Below are positions 1-8,508 of a stretch of DNA of 64,000 nt, in pieces (the first letter of the stretch is position 1; each line of letters starts with the position of its first letter). The position numbers were made by a program, and so were the translations under genes. The DNA is from Bacillus sp. SA1-12 (GTDB taxonomy: Bacteria > Bacillota > Bacilli > Bacillales > Bacillaceae), in NCBI RefSeq assembly GCF_000981385.1, contig NZ_LATZ01000003.1, positions 62,001-126,000 of the forward strand. The letters are read 5' to 3'. The notes under the pieces were generated by a model. That model searched no databases. It had not been told where the DNA came from and saw nothing but the letters and a program-made list of their open reading frames with translations.

Positions 1-77
1 GGTGACTAGCGCCGCCATGCAGCCTTTAGGCCTTAAGGCAGCGCTAAGTTCATTTCATTTGAAAGGATGTAGGACGA

Positions 78-1259
78 ATGCGAATATTGCATACGGCAGA
101 CTGGCATCTGGGGAGAGCGCTCGAAGGTAGAAGCCGTTTGGCAGAACAAGCGCAATTTATTGACGAGCTTGTTAGAATTGTCGAGGAAGAAAAAGTCGAT
201 GCGATCTTAATGGCTGGTGATGCTTTTGATACAGTTAATCCGCCGGCGGCAGCTGAGCAGCTGTTTTATGATGGACTTTCCCGTCTGTCAGACTATGGGA
301 AACGGCCGATTATTGTCATTGCCGGAAACCATGATAATCCTGATCGCCTTTCTGCAGCATCACCTTTGGCGGGGAACCATTCGATTCATTTAATAGGTTA
401 TCCTAAACATGAGGTACTTTTGGTGGATGTTCCCAAAGCCAGGCAGCAGATGATGGTTGCCGCATTGGCTTATCCTTCAGAAGCAAGGCTTGAACAAGTG
501 CTGTCAGAAGCTCATGATGAAATCTTGTTAAGAAATAAATATGATGAAAGAATCCGAGATTTCTTTGCTTGGATGAGCAAGCAATTTCGAAAGGATACGG
601 TTAATCTGGCTATGAGCCATATTCATGTTGCAGGGGGAAGCTCATCTGATTCTGAACGTCCTATTGAGGTTGGCGGTTCGTATACCGTAGCAGCAACCAG
701 CATGCCTGAAGCAGCTCAATATGTAGCACTTGGTCACTTGCACCGCCCGCAAAATATCAAGCGGGCCAGCACATTAACAAGGTATTCAGGATCACCGCTT
801 GCGTACAGCTTCTCAGAAATCGGTTATGCAAAATCTGTAACGATTGTAGACGCTGAGCCAAATCAACCTGTTGTAATGAAGGAAATTCCTTTGTCTTCAG
901 GAAAGCCGCTTGTGAGATGGAAAGCCACTGAAGGGATCAGTCAGGTCCATAGCTGGTTAGATGAAGGCCTTGATTCATCCGCATGGATCGATTTAGAAAT
1001 CCATCTGACAAGTACATTGTCAATTGAAGAAATCCATAATCTGCGTAAATGGCATTCAGGATTTATTCATATTCGTCCGGTTTTTCAACAGGAACGTGAG
1101 GTGGCTGCAACACGCCAGGCTAATTTGCCAATTGATCAATTGTTTACACAGTTTTATGAAAAACAAACCGGCGGGGCAAAGCCAGAGCAGGAGCTGGTAA
1201 AGCTTTTCTTAGAGCTTGTGCAGCAAGATGATGAGCTAGAGGTTGGTGATGAAGAATGA
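78..1259 (+). CDS. sbcD: Exonuclease SbcCD, nuclease subunit SbcD
   Basis: Mre11-type calcineurin-like phosphoesterase, the nuclease half of the SbcCD complex that trims DNA ends and opens hairpins in the cytoplasm. The metal-binding motifs are in order: DWH at residues 8-10, GD at 47-48, GNHD at 83-86, then later SHIH and GHLH histidine motifs near 180 and 218. The length of 393 aa is usual for the family. The start is an ATG preceded by AAAGGATG about 9 nt upstream. It overlaps sbcC by 4 nt (ATGA), which suggests translational coupling and one transcript. In B. subtilis this pair follows addBA, but nothing of addA can be established here. Confidence 0.95.
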   Translation: MRILHTADWHLGRALEGRSRLAEQAQFIDELVRIVEEEKVDAILMAGDAFDTVNPPAAAEQLFYDGLSRLSDYGKRPIIVIAGNHDNPDRLSAASPLAGNHSIHLIGYPKHEVLLVDVPKARQQMMVAALAYPSEARLEQVLSEAHDEILLRNKYDERIRDFFAWMSKQFRKDTVNLAMSHIHVAGGSSSDSERPIEVGGSYTVAATSMPEAAQYVALGHLHRPQNIKRASTLTRYSGSPLAYSFSEIGYAKSVTIVDAEPNQPVVMKEIPLSSGKPLVRWKATEGISQVHSWLDEGLDSSAWIDLEIHLTSTLSIEEIHNLRKWHSGFIHIRPVFQQEREVAATRQANLPIDQLFTQFYEKQTGGAKPEQELVKLFLELVQQDDELEVGDEE

Positions 1260-4200
1260 AGCCGATTCAGTTAGCTGTTTCTGGTTTGCATAGTTTCAGA
1301 GAAAAACAGATTGTTGATTTTAGGTCATTATGTGATAGTGGAATCTTTGGGATCTTCGGACCGACTGGAAGCGGAAAGTCCTCCATTTTGGATGCAATGA
1401 CGCTTGCCCTATATGGAAAAGTGGAACGTGCCATGAATAACACCCACGGGATCTTAAATCATGCTGAAGATCAACTTACAGTGTCTTTTACCTTTGAGCT
1501 GGAGAATGCTTCCGGAAAAAAACAATATACCGTTGAGCGTGTGTTTAAAAGAACGGATGAGATAAGGGTAAAAACCTCAATTTGCCGCTTAATCGAAGTT
1601 GGTGATGAGACAATCGTTCTTGCCGATAAAGCGGTGGATGTAAATGAAAAGGTATATGGATTACTTGGTTTAACGATCGACGATTTCACACGTGCAGTCG
1701 TGCTGCCCCAAGGCAAGTTTGCAGAATTTCTTTCCTTAAAGGGTGCAGAAAGAAGACAAATGCTTCAGCGCTTATTCCATCTTGAACAATATGGCGATCA
1801 GTTATTGAAAAAATTAAAGTACCGATTATCCTCAACCAAAATTAAGCGCAATGAGCTCGAAGCAGAGAAAACAGGTTTAGGAGACGCTTCATCAGAAGCC
1901 ATAAAAGAAGCTGAAGGCCGCCTTAAGGAAGCCGAAATTCTGCTGAAAAAAAGAAATAAAGAGCTAGAGAGTGTCACAAAAGACTTTGAAGATAAGCAAG
2001 CAATATGGCAGCTTCAGCAGGAAAAGGCCTGCATTGAAAAGGAAAAAGTAATGGTAGAGGCTGAAGAAGCTGTCATAAAAGACCTACAAGGTCAGCTGAA
2101 AAGAGCTGAGGAGGCAGAGTCTTTGCGGCCATATGCCGAAACTGTTCAAGCACTTAAGCAAGAAAAGCAGGAGGCAGAGATCAATCTTGCAGCTGCGAAA
2201 AATGAGCATCTCAAAGTGAAGAAACAGTATGAGGAGATAAGCCGTTCTTATGAAGAAATCCGCAAGAACAAGGCAGAGCAAGAACCGGTATTAGTGGCAA
2301 AACGTGAAAAGCTTCTTCAATTGCAAAAGGTCGAAAAAGAGCTTGTACAAGATCAAAAGCTGCGATCAGAGTTAGCGGATAAAAAGTATTTGATTGAGGG
2401 AGATCGCGAAAATAGCCGTGCTCTTCTTACAAAAGCAGAGCAGTTAGTTGAAAAAGCAGTCGCAAAGCAAAAAGATCTAATCGAACAACAAAAGTCAAAA
2501 GCTGTTACCTCGAAAGCACGCGAAGAAATCCGCGGTGCATTAGAGGCGAAGCGAAAGGTCATGCAGGCTCAACAAATGGTAACTGAGACACTAGAGCTTG
2601 TTGACAAAAAAACAGCAGCAATTAATTTAGAAAAACAAAAGCTTTTACAGGTTAAAGAGAGGCTGTCAACACATAAAAAACAGCTGCAGGAGCAATTTAT
2701 CTCCTTAAATAAGCTTTATCATCTCGTTTCTGAGCGGGGAAGGGAGCATGAGAGATACATCCTTTTCATAAAAAATCAGTTGGACCTTATCCTTGCTAAT
2801 GAAGAGAAGAAAAAGAGCCATAAGCTTGCACTGGAGCTAGTTAAGCAGCTCCATGACGGGGAGCCATGCCCTGTTTGCGGTTCATCCCATCACCCGAATC
2901 CTGTTCATGACGAAGAAGAGGAGTCACATGAAGGAGAAAAACAATCGGAATGGATAAAAAAACAGCTTGAGCAACTCCAAAGCTTAAGCCAGGAAAGCCA
3001 TTCAATCAAAATTAAACTTGAAGGTATTTCACAACAAGTAACAGCTGATTTTACTTTTCTGCATGAATTGAAACAACTAAACGATATCCAAATAAATCCG
3101 CTCATCATTAATGAAAAAGAGCTTGCTCTTGAGTCGGGCTATAAGCTTTTCCATGATGAATATCAAGCAATCAATCAGGACTATCTTCAAGTAAAAGCGG
3201 CAATTGATAGCTTGATGAAAAAGGTTCGTGAGCTGCAGCAGGAGGAGGTAAGACGAAACGATTTTATCTCTTCTGCTGAACAAGATGCAAATGAGTGGCA
3301 AGAAAAAATGAATGAGTATAAGCGACATTATGATCAAGAGCAAGCTGCCTATACAAACCATTTCACAACCATTCCGTATGACCAGGTTGAGCAGCTTCAA
3401 AAAGAAATGATTGAGAAAGATGAAGCTTATGAGCAATTAAATATACGCATTGATAAGAGTGTTTCATTCATCCAAGAACAGGAAGAGATCGTCAAACAAC
3501 AGCAAAGACTGAATCAGCAATTAACCGAACAGGAAATTGAATTACAAGCACAAATAAAGAATCGTGACCAGCTCATTGCGGAAAAACAAGTAAAGCTGAA
3601 CGAAGCTGGTACAGAAAAAAGCATAAGTCTTCAATTAAAAGAGACAGATGAACAAATCAAACAATTAATTGCAAGGGAGAATGATTTGTATCAATCCTGG
3701 CAGAACCGGTCAAATTTGCTTCACCAGCTGCAAAGTCAACTTGCGGGGCATGAAAAATCGTATGAACAAACGATAAACAAACTAACGGGCGCTGAAAGGA
3801 AATGGGAGTCAGCCTGTGAAGGTACAAGCTTTAAGACGATTGAAGAAACACTTGTTTCCCTCCTAACGATGGAGAAAAGACAGCAAATGAAGGAAAAAAT
3901 TGAGCGTTATTCTGATATAGTTAAGCAGCTTCATACAGACTTACAACGGATTGAGGAGAAGCTTGCTGGAAAACAACTTTCCTTAGAAGAGTGGGAGCAA
4001 ATTCAGCAGATAAAAGCTGAGGTGAAGGAACAGGTTGACGAGGCTGTCGCCAGCAAAGGAGCGGAGACTAAAGCCCTTCAAGTTCTGTTAGACAAGCATG
4101 ATCGCTTTATGGAGATTGAAAACGAGCAAAAAGGCCTTGATGACCTCCTGCAAAAGCTGGAAAAGCTTCAATCTGTCTTTAAAGGCAATAGTTTTGTTGA

Positions 4201-4657
4201 ATATGTAGCGGAAGAACAGCTAGAACAAGTCAGTCGTGATGCCTCTGAACGACTTCGCTTGTTAACACGCGGCAGATATGCCATTGAGGTTGACTCGCAA
4301 GGTGGCTTTATCATGAGGGATGATGCAAACGGTGGCGTAAAAAGGCCAGTCTCAACACTTTCAGGAGGAGAAACCTTCTTGACTTCACTCGCCTTGGCGT
4401 TATCCTTATCATCACAAATTCAGCTTAGAGGCGAATACCCGCTTCAATTTTTCTTCCTTGATGAAGGATTTGGAACATTGGATGGAGAACTGCTCGACAC
4501 AGTGGTAACAGCCCTGGAAAAGCTCCAATCCCAAAATTTATCCGTAGGCGTCATCAGCCATGTTCAAGAGCTCCGGGCAAGATTGCCGAGAAAGCTAATC
4601 GTTGAACCGGCAGAGCCTTCCGGAAAGGGATCGTCTGTTTATATTGAGGTATTGTAG
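1256..4657 (+). CDS. sbcC: Exonuclease SbcCD, ATPase subunit SbcC
   Basis: Rad50-like SMC ATPase partner of SbcD. The N-terminal half-ATPase has Walker A GPTGSGKSS near residues 35-43. Two very long, glutamine- and lysine-rich coiled-coil arms follow, split by a CPVC zinc hook at residues 538-541. The C-terminal half-ATPase carries the ABC signature LSGGE (1035-1039) and a Walker B ending in D1069-E1070. At 1133 aa it is full length. Its ATG overlaps the sbcD stop codon. A hairpin shortly after the stop probably ends the two-gene transcript. Confidence 0.95.
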   Translation: MKPIQLAVSGLHSFREKQIVDFRSLCDSGIFGIFGPTGSGKSSILDAMTLALYGKVERAMNNTHGILNHAEDQLTVSFTFELENASGKKQYTVERVFKRTDEIRVKTSICRLIEVGDETIVLADKAVDVNEKVYGLLGLTIDDFTRAVVLPQGKFAEFLSLKGAERRQMLQRLFHLEQYGDQLLKKLKYRLSSTKIKRNELEAEKTGLGDASSEAIKEAEGRLKEAEILLKKRNKELESVTKDFEDKQAIWQLQQEKACIEKEKVMVEAEEAVIKDLQGQLKRAEEAESLRPYAETVQALKQEKQEAEINLAAAKNEHLKVKKQYEEISRSYEEIRKNKAEQEPVLVAKREKLLQLQKVEKELVQDQKLRSELADKKYLIEGDRENSRALLTKAEQLVEKAVAKQKDLIEQQKSKAVTSKAREEIRGALEAKRKVMQAQQMVTETLELVDKKTAAINLEKQKLLQVKERLSTHKKQLQEQFISLNKLYHLVSERGREHERYILFIKNQLDLILANEEKKKSHKLALELVKQLHDGEPCPVCGSSHHPNPVHDEEEESHEGEKQSEWIKKQLEQLQSLSQESHSIKIKLEGISQQVTADFTFLHELKQLNDIQINPLIINEKELALESGYKLFHDEYQAINQDYLQVKAAIDSLMKKVRELQQEEVRRNDFISSAEQDANEWQEKMNEYKRHYDQEQAAYTNHFTTIPYDQVEQLQKEMIEKDEAYEQLNIRIDKSVSFIQEQEEIVKQQQRLNQQLTEQEIELQAQIKNRDQLIAEKQVKLNEAGTEKSISLQLKETDEQIKQLIARENDLYQSWQNRSNLLHQLQSQLAGHEKSYEQTINKLTGAERKWESACEGTSFKTIEETLVSLLTMEKRQQMKEKIERYSDIVKQLHTDLQRIEEKLAGKQLSLEEWEQIQQIKAEVKEQVDEAVASKGAETKALQVLLDKHDRFMEIENEQKGLDDLLQKLEKLQSVFKGNSFVEYVAEEQLEQVSRDASERLRLLTRGRYAIEVDSQGGFIMRDDANGGVKRPVSTLSGGETFLTSLALALSLSSQIQLRGEYPLQFFFLDEGFGTLDGELLDTVVTALEKLQSQNLSVGVISHVQELRARLPRKLIVEPAEPSGKGSSVYIEVL

Positions 4658-4692
4658 TGGATGAACTCATGATCAAATATTTAATGATGTAA

Positions 4693-4731
4693 AACGTAAA
4701 AACCTCTTGAATCTCAAGAGGTTTTTACGTT
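4693..4731. terminator. Bidirectional rho-independent terminator after sbcC
   Basis: Perfect 18-bp inverted repeat (4693-4710 with 4714-4731) around a 3-nt loop. The stem contains A- and T-runs at its base, so it can act in both directions between sbcC and the convergent STAS gene. Confidence 0.8.
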
Positions 4732-4838
4732 AAGAAAGAATCTTATTCCTTATTGTGTGTAACTGGCTATTATGCTCTAGATTCCTTTTTTGCCGGCTTT
4801 GATTTATTCTACACTTTTGTTTATAGATGTTTATTAGT

Positions 4839-5681
4839 CTAGTAAGATTGCTGCTCGATTGCTAGATATTCCTTTAATGTTTGTTGTAATGTACCATTTG
4901 TTTCTGCTTTTTCATCAAATGAAATTCCTGCATGAACCATCTTCCTTACAAGTTCTGGGCGTAATCCTGTAAGAACCGCTTTACATCCCATCATGGAAAT
5001 GGCATTTAATACCTTTATAAAGTGGTCCATCACATCTATTTCCATATCGGCTATTCCCGACATATCCATAATTAATCTTTGAATCCTTAAATTGGATATA
5101 TCAATCAACGCTCTTTCTTCAATAATCTTAATACGATATCCATCTATCATTCCAATTAAAGGCAAAACAGCAACTGATTTGCTTACTGGAATGATTGGAA
5201 CAGATAGATGTTCAACTAATTTCCTTTGCGATTTAATTAAATCGTCCTTGTAATTTGAATAGCTAATGAAAAAATTGTTGATGAACTTATCGAGTCTATT
5301 ATTAATCATTTTCTCAAGGTCAAAAAAATCTTCAGTACTTCTTGAATTACCATTTAACTCGTCAAAATGATATAGAAAATGCCAAATTGTTCGTCTTATC
5401 GCCTGTACCCATTCCAGTTTAAAGGCAAGGGTTAACGCGTGCTTTGCCCATATTACTCCTTCTTGTTGAGCAAATTTAGTTAGTTGCTCTTCTTTATTCT
5501 CCACAACATATAGGGAAAGCTTTTCAGCATTTTCCAATAGGTTAATATTACCCGTTTGCAGGATGTCATTAATTTTGGTTGCTACAGTAACGGCCTCTGA
5601 TAATAACTTTTCTTGAAAAATATGTCTGTTTTCGATAATAAATTCATTAATATTCTCTTTTGGGCTAAAGGTCGTATCCAT
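4839..5681 (-). CDS. RsbR-family STAS-domain protein (stressosome-type)
   Basis: The C-terminal 110 residues (about 160-272) form a STAS domain with the family pattern VLPLIG..D (172-180), a central MDMSGI strand (205-210) and GLRPEL (239-244). The N-terminal 150 residues look like a helical, non-haem globin-like RsbR sensor region. RsbR paralogues are components of the stressosome, the cytoplasmic complex that gates the sigma-B phosphorelay. The position where RsbR proteins often carry a phosphorylated Thr (after PLIG) is Met here, so kinase-dependent switching may differ; that is inference. Start ATG has AAGGAG 6 nt upstream. It is a single gene, not next to sigB, which is usual for paralogues of this type. 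Confidence 0.75.
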   Translation of the reverse strand: MDTTFSPKENINEFIIENRHIFQEKLLSEAVTVATKINDILQTGNINLLENAEKLSLYVVENKEEQLTKFAQQEGVIWAKHALTLAFKLEWVQAIRRTIWHFLYHFDELNGNSRSTEDFFDLEKMINNRLDKFINNFFISYSNYKDDLIKSQRKLVEHLSVPIIPVSKSVAVLPLIGMIDGYRIKIIEERALIDISNLRIQRLIMDMSGIADMEIDVMDHFIKVLNAISMMGCKAVLTGLRPELVRKMVHAGISFDEKAETNGTLQQTLKEYLAIEQQSY

Positions 5682-5850
5682 TGCAATCTCCTTGTTTGTT
5701 TTTTTCTTGGTTTGAAATCACCAGTTAAAATAAGAATGATCTCTTTACTATTTCTTTATTCGTCATTAAAAATCCTTCCTCATTTAACAAATTTGGACAA
5801 GGTTTATGCCAAAATAAGTGGAAGGGAGCAATCCTGGAAGTCAAAAAATG

Positions 5851-5884
5851 AAAAGAGGGATCAATTACTATCGATCCCTCTTTT
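5851..5884 (-). terminator. Terminator of the gerP operon
   Basis: 12-bp stem (5851-5862 with 5873-5884) and 10-nt loop just after the gerPF stop. Read on the minus strand it is followed by a run of T residues. Confidence 0.8.
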
Positions 5885-5893
5885 AGCTTTCTT

Positions 5894-6112
5894 TTAATTG
5901 TTTGCAATCATATTCTGATCTGTTACATCTGGGTCGATCATATTTGTCACACTAATTCCGTTATTGATAATATGGAAGTCTCCTGTGCTTCCCCCTCCAG
6001 AACCAGATGCCGATTTTGATTGGCTTTTAGGAGAGAGATAAAAGGAATCCCCAAAGTTTATGACTCCGCCATCTACACTATTGATCTTAATTGGGCCTAC
6101 AATTGCCGGCAT
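5894..6112 (-). CDS. gerPF: Spore germination protein GerPF
   Basis: 72-aa protein starting MPAIVGPI and carrying the family core INSVDGGVINFGD and the C-terminal DPDVTDQN stretch. GerP proteins are made in the mother cell late in sporulation and let small germinants pass the spore coat. The frame stays open 18 codons further upstream to an ATG at 6166, but that start has no ribosome binding site. AAAAAAGGATG lies directly ahead of the ATG at 6112, so the short form is preferred. GerPF and GerPA share the MPAIVG start, consistent with duplication inside the operon. It is the last gene of the operon. Confidence 0.93.
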   Translation of the reverse strand: MPAIVGPIKINSVDGGVINFGDSFYLSPKSQSKSASGSGGGSTGDFHIINNGISVTNMIDPDVTDQNMIANN

Positions 6113-6158
6113 ATGAAAAACATCCTTTTTTGTTTTAGATGGTAATTTATAAGTTTTG

Positions 6159-6230
6159 CTAACCATCAGTGGATTGAGGACTTACTTCCCCGAATCCTAG
6201 GGCAATATCGCACATTTCATTTATATTCAT
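6159..6230 (-). CDS. Putative 23-aa peptide between gerPE and gerPF
   Basis: I do not recognise this product. An ATG at 6230 has AGGGG 8 nt upstream and opens a 23-codon frame (begins MNINEMCDIALGFG, ends STDG). Its stop overlaps the alternative upstream ATG of gerPF (6166), the kind of arrangement seen in coupled genes. It sits in a 200-nt gap where gerP operons are usually tightly packed. The same frame runs upstream past a TAG to another ATG, so it could also be the tail of a decayed gene. Confidence 0.3.
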   Translation of the reverse strand: MNINEMCDIALGFGEVSPQSTDG

Positions 6231-6312
6231 TAAGAATGCCCCTGCTGATGGAAGCCTCCCTTTAGTCTATGCATGGGTTAGCGGAGTGTTCATTAGCGGA
6301 GATAAGAATCGT

Positions 6313-6678
6313 CTAGTCTTTAGATTGACGGATATGCTTTGTACGAGTATCACATACAATATCTTTCGTTGAGCCAATCTGAAAAATAGCTGAACTTGAA
6401 ATGGAAGTTACAGTAATGGAGTTTACGTTTATTTTTGGATTTTTATGAAAGAAGTTTGTTGTCAGCTGTTCATAAAAGACCGGCTGAGGGATCTCTTCTT
6501 CAAATATTGGGAACTCAGAGAAATTTCCTTCTTCATCATAATAAACTTCATGTTCTCGTTGAATGGCCAACACTTTTATCGATGGTGTTATTTGCATGGA
6601 ATCACCGATATTAAAAACCGAGCTAATCCCAACTGTATTGACATAGGCACTATTTACGCTTGAGAATCGACTAATCAT
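6313..6678 (-). CDS. gerPE: Spore germination protein GerPE
   Basis: 121-aa GerPE, close to the usual length. It has two copies of the family signature: an N-terminal SAYVNTVGISSVFNIGDS segment (residues 9-26) and a C-terminal SSSAIFQIGS segment. It is required with the other GerP proteins for germinant access through the coat. Its ATG overlaps the gerPD stop codon (ATGA), so translation is probably coupled. A 200-nt gap to gerPF follows, unlike the tight packing elsewhere in the operon. Confidence 0.93.
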   Translation of the reverse strand: MISRFSSVNSAYVNTVGISSVFNIGDSMQITPSIKVLAIQREHEVYYDEEGNFSEFPIFEEEIPQPVFYEQLTTNFFHKNPKINVNSITVTSISSSAIFQIGSTKDIVCDTRTKHIRQSKD

Positions 6679-6851
6679 TCTGGAGCCAGCGGCACAAAAG
6701 GACCAATGATCATTGATTCAGGCGGTGTATCAAATACAGAAGAGAGTGAAATGGTATTTGTATCCCCAATTAGAAAAACAGATGAACTGGATACACCGAT
6801 AATACGAATTGAACCCACCTGTAAATCGTGATTCACCACGGTAAAATTCAT
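6675..6851 (-). CDS. gerPD: Spore germination protein GerPD
   Basis: 58-aa protein, the standard GerPD length. It begins MNFTVVNHDLQVGSI and contains the SSSSVFLIGDT motif shared by GerPB, GerPD and GerPE. The start ATG is preceded by AAAGGGTG about 9 nt upstream. It follows gerPC by 20 nt and overlaps gerPE by 3 nt. Confidence 0.92.
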   Translation of the reverse strand: MNFTVVNHDLQVGSIRIIGVSSSSVFLIGDTNTISLSSVFDTPPESMIIGPFVPLAPE

Positions 6852-6871
6852 TTGTGTTCCACACCCTTTAT

Positions 6872-7477
6872 TTAAGATTCTTTCGGTAAATGCTGTAAAA
6901 AGTGCATAATTGAGTTCTCCACATCCTTTTTAACCTGCAAGAGGATTTCTTGCTTTTTATCTAAGAGAGAATCTTGCTCTGTTAATGATTGGCCATTAAT
7001 ATAATAGTTGATTCGGCTTTCGATCTGTTTTCGGATGTCCTCAATAATATGCCTGCGATGCGGTTCATCCAGACGCAGGTCAAATTGCTGCTCTGCTTGT
7101 TCAATAAAGCCTGCACAATCTGTATTTAAGAATTGATTAATTTCCTCACTGCACAGCCGGAAAAGCTGTTCTCGAAGTTGCTGTTGAACTCCGTTGATGT
7201 TCATTCCTTTCTGTTGAACATCAAAATTATCGATTTGATCAGGAGTCATTGGATTTAAACCAATATTTAATGTGCCATCTAGCTGTTCAACCTTCAACTG
7301 GTCAAATTTATATTCAATTTTTTCAACGTTTGTTACGGGCTGACTCTTAATTTTTTCAACATCTTTTTTTAGCTCCCGTATCAAATGATTTAATTGGAGA
7401 ATCCTTTGATCCTGTTGCTGAATATATTGATGAAGCTGTTGCATGTATTTAAATAGGTCGTTATTATACAAGATCAT
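6872..7477 (-). CDS. gerPC: Spore germination protein GerPC
   Basis: About 200-aa GerPC, the largest protein of the set. The N-terminal third (MQQLHQYIQQQDQRILQLNH onward) is a glutamine-rich coiled coil; the remainder is a helical domain rich in charged residues. The start is uncertain. The ribosome binding site AGGTGG sits 3 nt before the ATG at 7477 and 9 nt before a TTG at 7471, so the true product may begin MYNNDLFKYM; an ATG at 7501 lies upstream of this site and is unlikely. It lies between gerPB and gerPD. Confidence 0.88.
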   Translation of the reverse strand: MILYNNDLFKYMQQLHQYIQQQDQRILQLNHLIRELKKDVEKIKSQPVTNVEKIEYKFDQLKVEQLDGTLNIGLNPMTPDQIDNFDVQQKGMNINGVQQQLREQLFRLCSEEINQFLNTDCAGFIEQAEQQFDLRLDEPHRRHIIEDIRKQIESRINYYINGQSLTEQDSLLDKKQEILLQVKKDVENSIMHFLQHLPKES

Positions 7478-7560
7478 CACCCACCTTTTTTCATCGCACA
7501 AATTAAGGATACTTACTATATATGCAAAAAAGCAAAGATGGGTGAATGCCCATTTATCCT

Positions 7561-7800
7561 TTATGGTGATGCTGGTGATGTTAATGGAACCAGCGATGTT
7601 TCTGTACTCGTTTCAGATACAACCCCTGTAGGCGACTCTGTTTCAATAAGCGGTGCTGGTGAAGTAAAACCACCTGTATTATAGAGGTTTGAAAGAGGTT
7701 TGATGATTCCGGCGCTGCCAATTTGTAAAACGGAGGAATTATTTACAGCATCCACCCGCAAATAATTAATACAAATGGTTTGATTGATATAAAAATTCAT
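7561..7800 (-). CDS. gerPB: Spore germination protein GerPB
   Basis: 79-aa protein starting MNFYINQTICINYLRVDAV, with the family motif NSSVLQIGSAG at its centre and a Thr/Ser/Pro-rich tail. AAGGAG lies 9 nt upstream of the ATG at 7800, which argues against the ATG three codons earlier. Second gene of the gerP operon. Confidence 0.92.
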   Translation of the reverse strand: MNFYINQTICINYLRVDAVNNSSVLQIGSAGIIKPLSNLYNTGGFTSPAPLIETESPTGVVSETSTETSLVPLTSPASP

Positions 7801-7812
7801 CGTCAACACTCC

Positions 7813-8034
7813 TTATAGATTTCCTGCAATTGGTTGATCGATAACATCATTGTCATACGTATTGGTAACAGAGTTTTGATTGTAAATGTTAAGACCATCC
7901 CCGGTATTAAAAGAGCCAGCACCGGCAAAGGTTTTTACCTCACTATATGGGGAAATGGTAATCACATCTCCAATATGAACTATACCGCTTGTTCCAACAC
8001 TGTTAACCTTAAAGGCGCCTACGATAGCTGGCAT
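7813..8034 (-). CDS. gerPA: Spore germination protein GerPA
   Basis: 73-aa protein, the usual GerPA length. It starts [14 protein letters not shown] and contains GIVHIGD, the hallmark of this small family, and resembles GerPF from the same operon. AAAGGAATG ahead of the ATG at 8034 decides the start over the in-frame ATG at 8043. First gene of the operon, 12 nt ahead of gerPB. Confidence 0.93.
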   Translation of the reverse strand: MPAIVGAFKVNSVGTSGIVHIGDVITISPYSEVKTFAGAGSFNTGDGLNIYNQNSVTNTYDNDVIDQPIAGNL

Positions 8035-8106
8035 ATAGAACATTCCTTTTTTTTAGTTTAGAAAACAGCACAAAAATGCTGCTTGTATTCTTTAGGTACC
8101 ATACTA

Positions 8107-8136
8107 TACCTTATGATGGAAATAGATATGGGTGTG
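8107..8136 (-). promoter_or_regulatory. Sigma-K-like promoter of the gerP operon
   Basis: On the minus strand a CACACC box (8136-8131) is followed after 15 nt by CATAAGGTA (8115-8107), matching the sigma-K -10 consensus CATANNNTA. It lies about 70 nt ahead of gerPA, which fits the known mother-cell expression of gerP. Confidence 0.6.
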
Positions 8137-8263
8137 ACAAACGCGGATAAAATTTGTGAATGAAGTCTGTGTTTTGATAAGGAAAAGCATTTCAAGAATG
8201 GAAGCATAGATCTTTGCTTAATAAAATTCGTGTACCTCTATGTTAAAGTTGATTTGAACCTTG

Positions 8264-8375
8264 TTGATTAGAAGGGATATGTGAGACTCGTGAGGGAGCA
8301 AGGGAAGGGGAAGACCCTGCAGGTGCATCGCGCTGAGGAGGCTCCCGGATCACCCGCTGCGAAAATCAACAGCTT
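8264..8375 (+). repeat. Copy of a dispersed Bacillus intergenic repeat
   Basis: Non-coding GC-richer block inside the 474-nt gap between gerPA and the TatD-like gene. It has the look of the common Bacillus repeat with gaagaccctgcagg, gaggaggctcccgg and a terminal AAATCAACAG. Its right end resembles 46040-46075 and 38455-38490 in this window. Apart from this and the gerP promoter I see nothing else in the gap. Confidence 0.55.
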
Positions 8376-8508
8376 ACTTTAAGAGCTAATTCAAAAACAA
8401 TAATCCTTTAGAAAAGAGCCTTGTAAAAATGTCATTTCCAATACCATTAAAAAATGATTTTTGTCTACTTTTAAAACTTGATAAAGAGTACAAAGGAGGA
8501 AATCGTTG

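Noticed and set aside
1..77. Possible end of addA before sbcD
   Set aside because: Only GGT GAC TAG could be its last codons. That is too short to assign, and the palindrome near 28-40 is not a convincing terminator.
3077..3436. 119-codon minus-strand frame inside sbcC
   Set aside because: It is antisense to the coiled-coil region of sbcC, and its hydrophobic translation is the complement of Glu/Lys/Gln codons.
5613..5907. Frames on both strands between the STAS gene and gerPF
   Set aside because: They overlap the STAS start, the gerP terminator hairpin and each other, and lack start signals.
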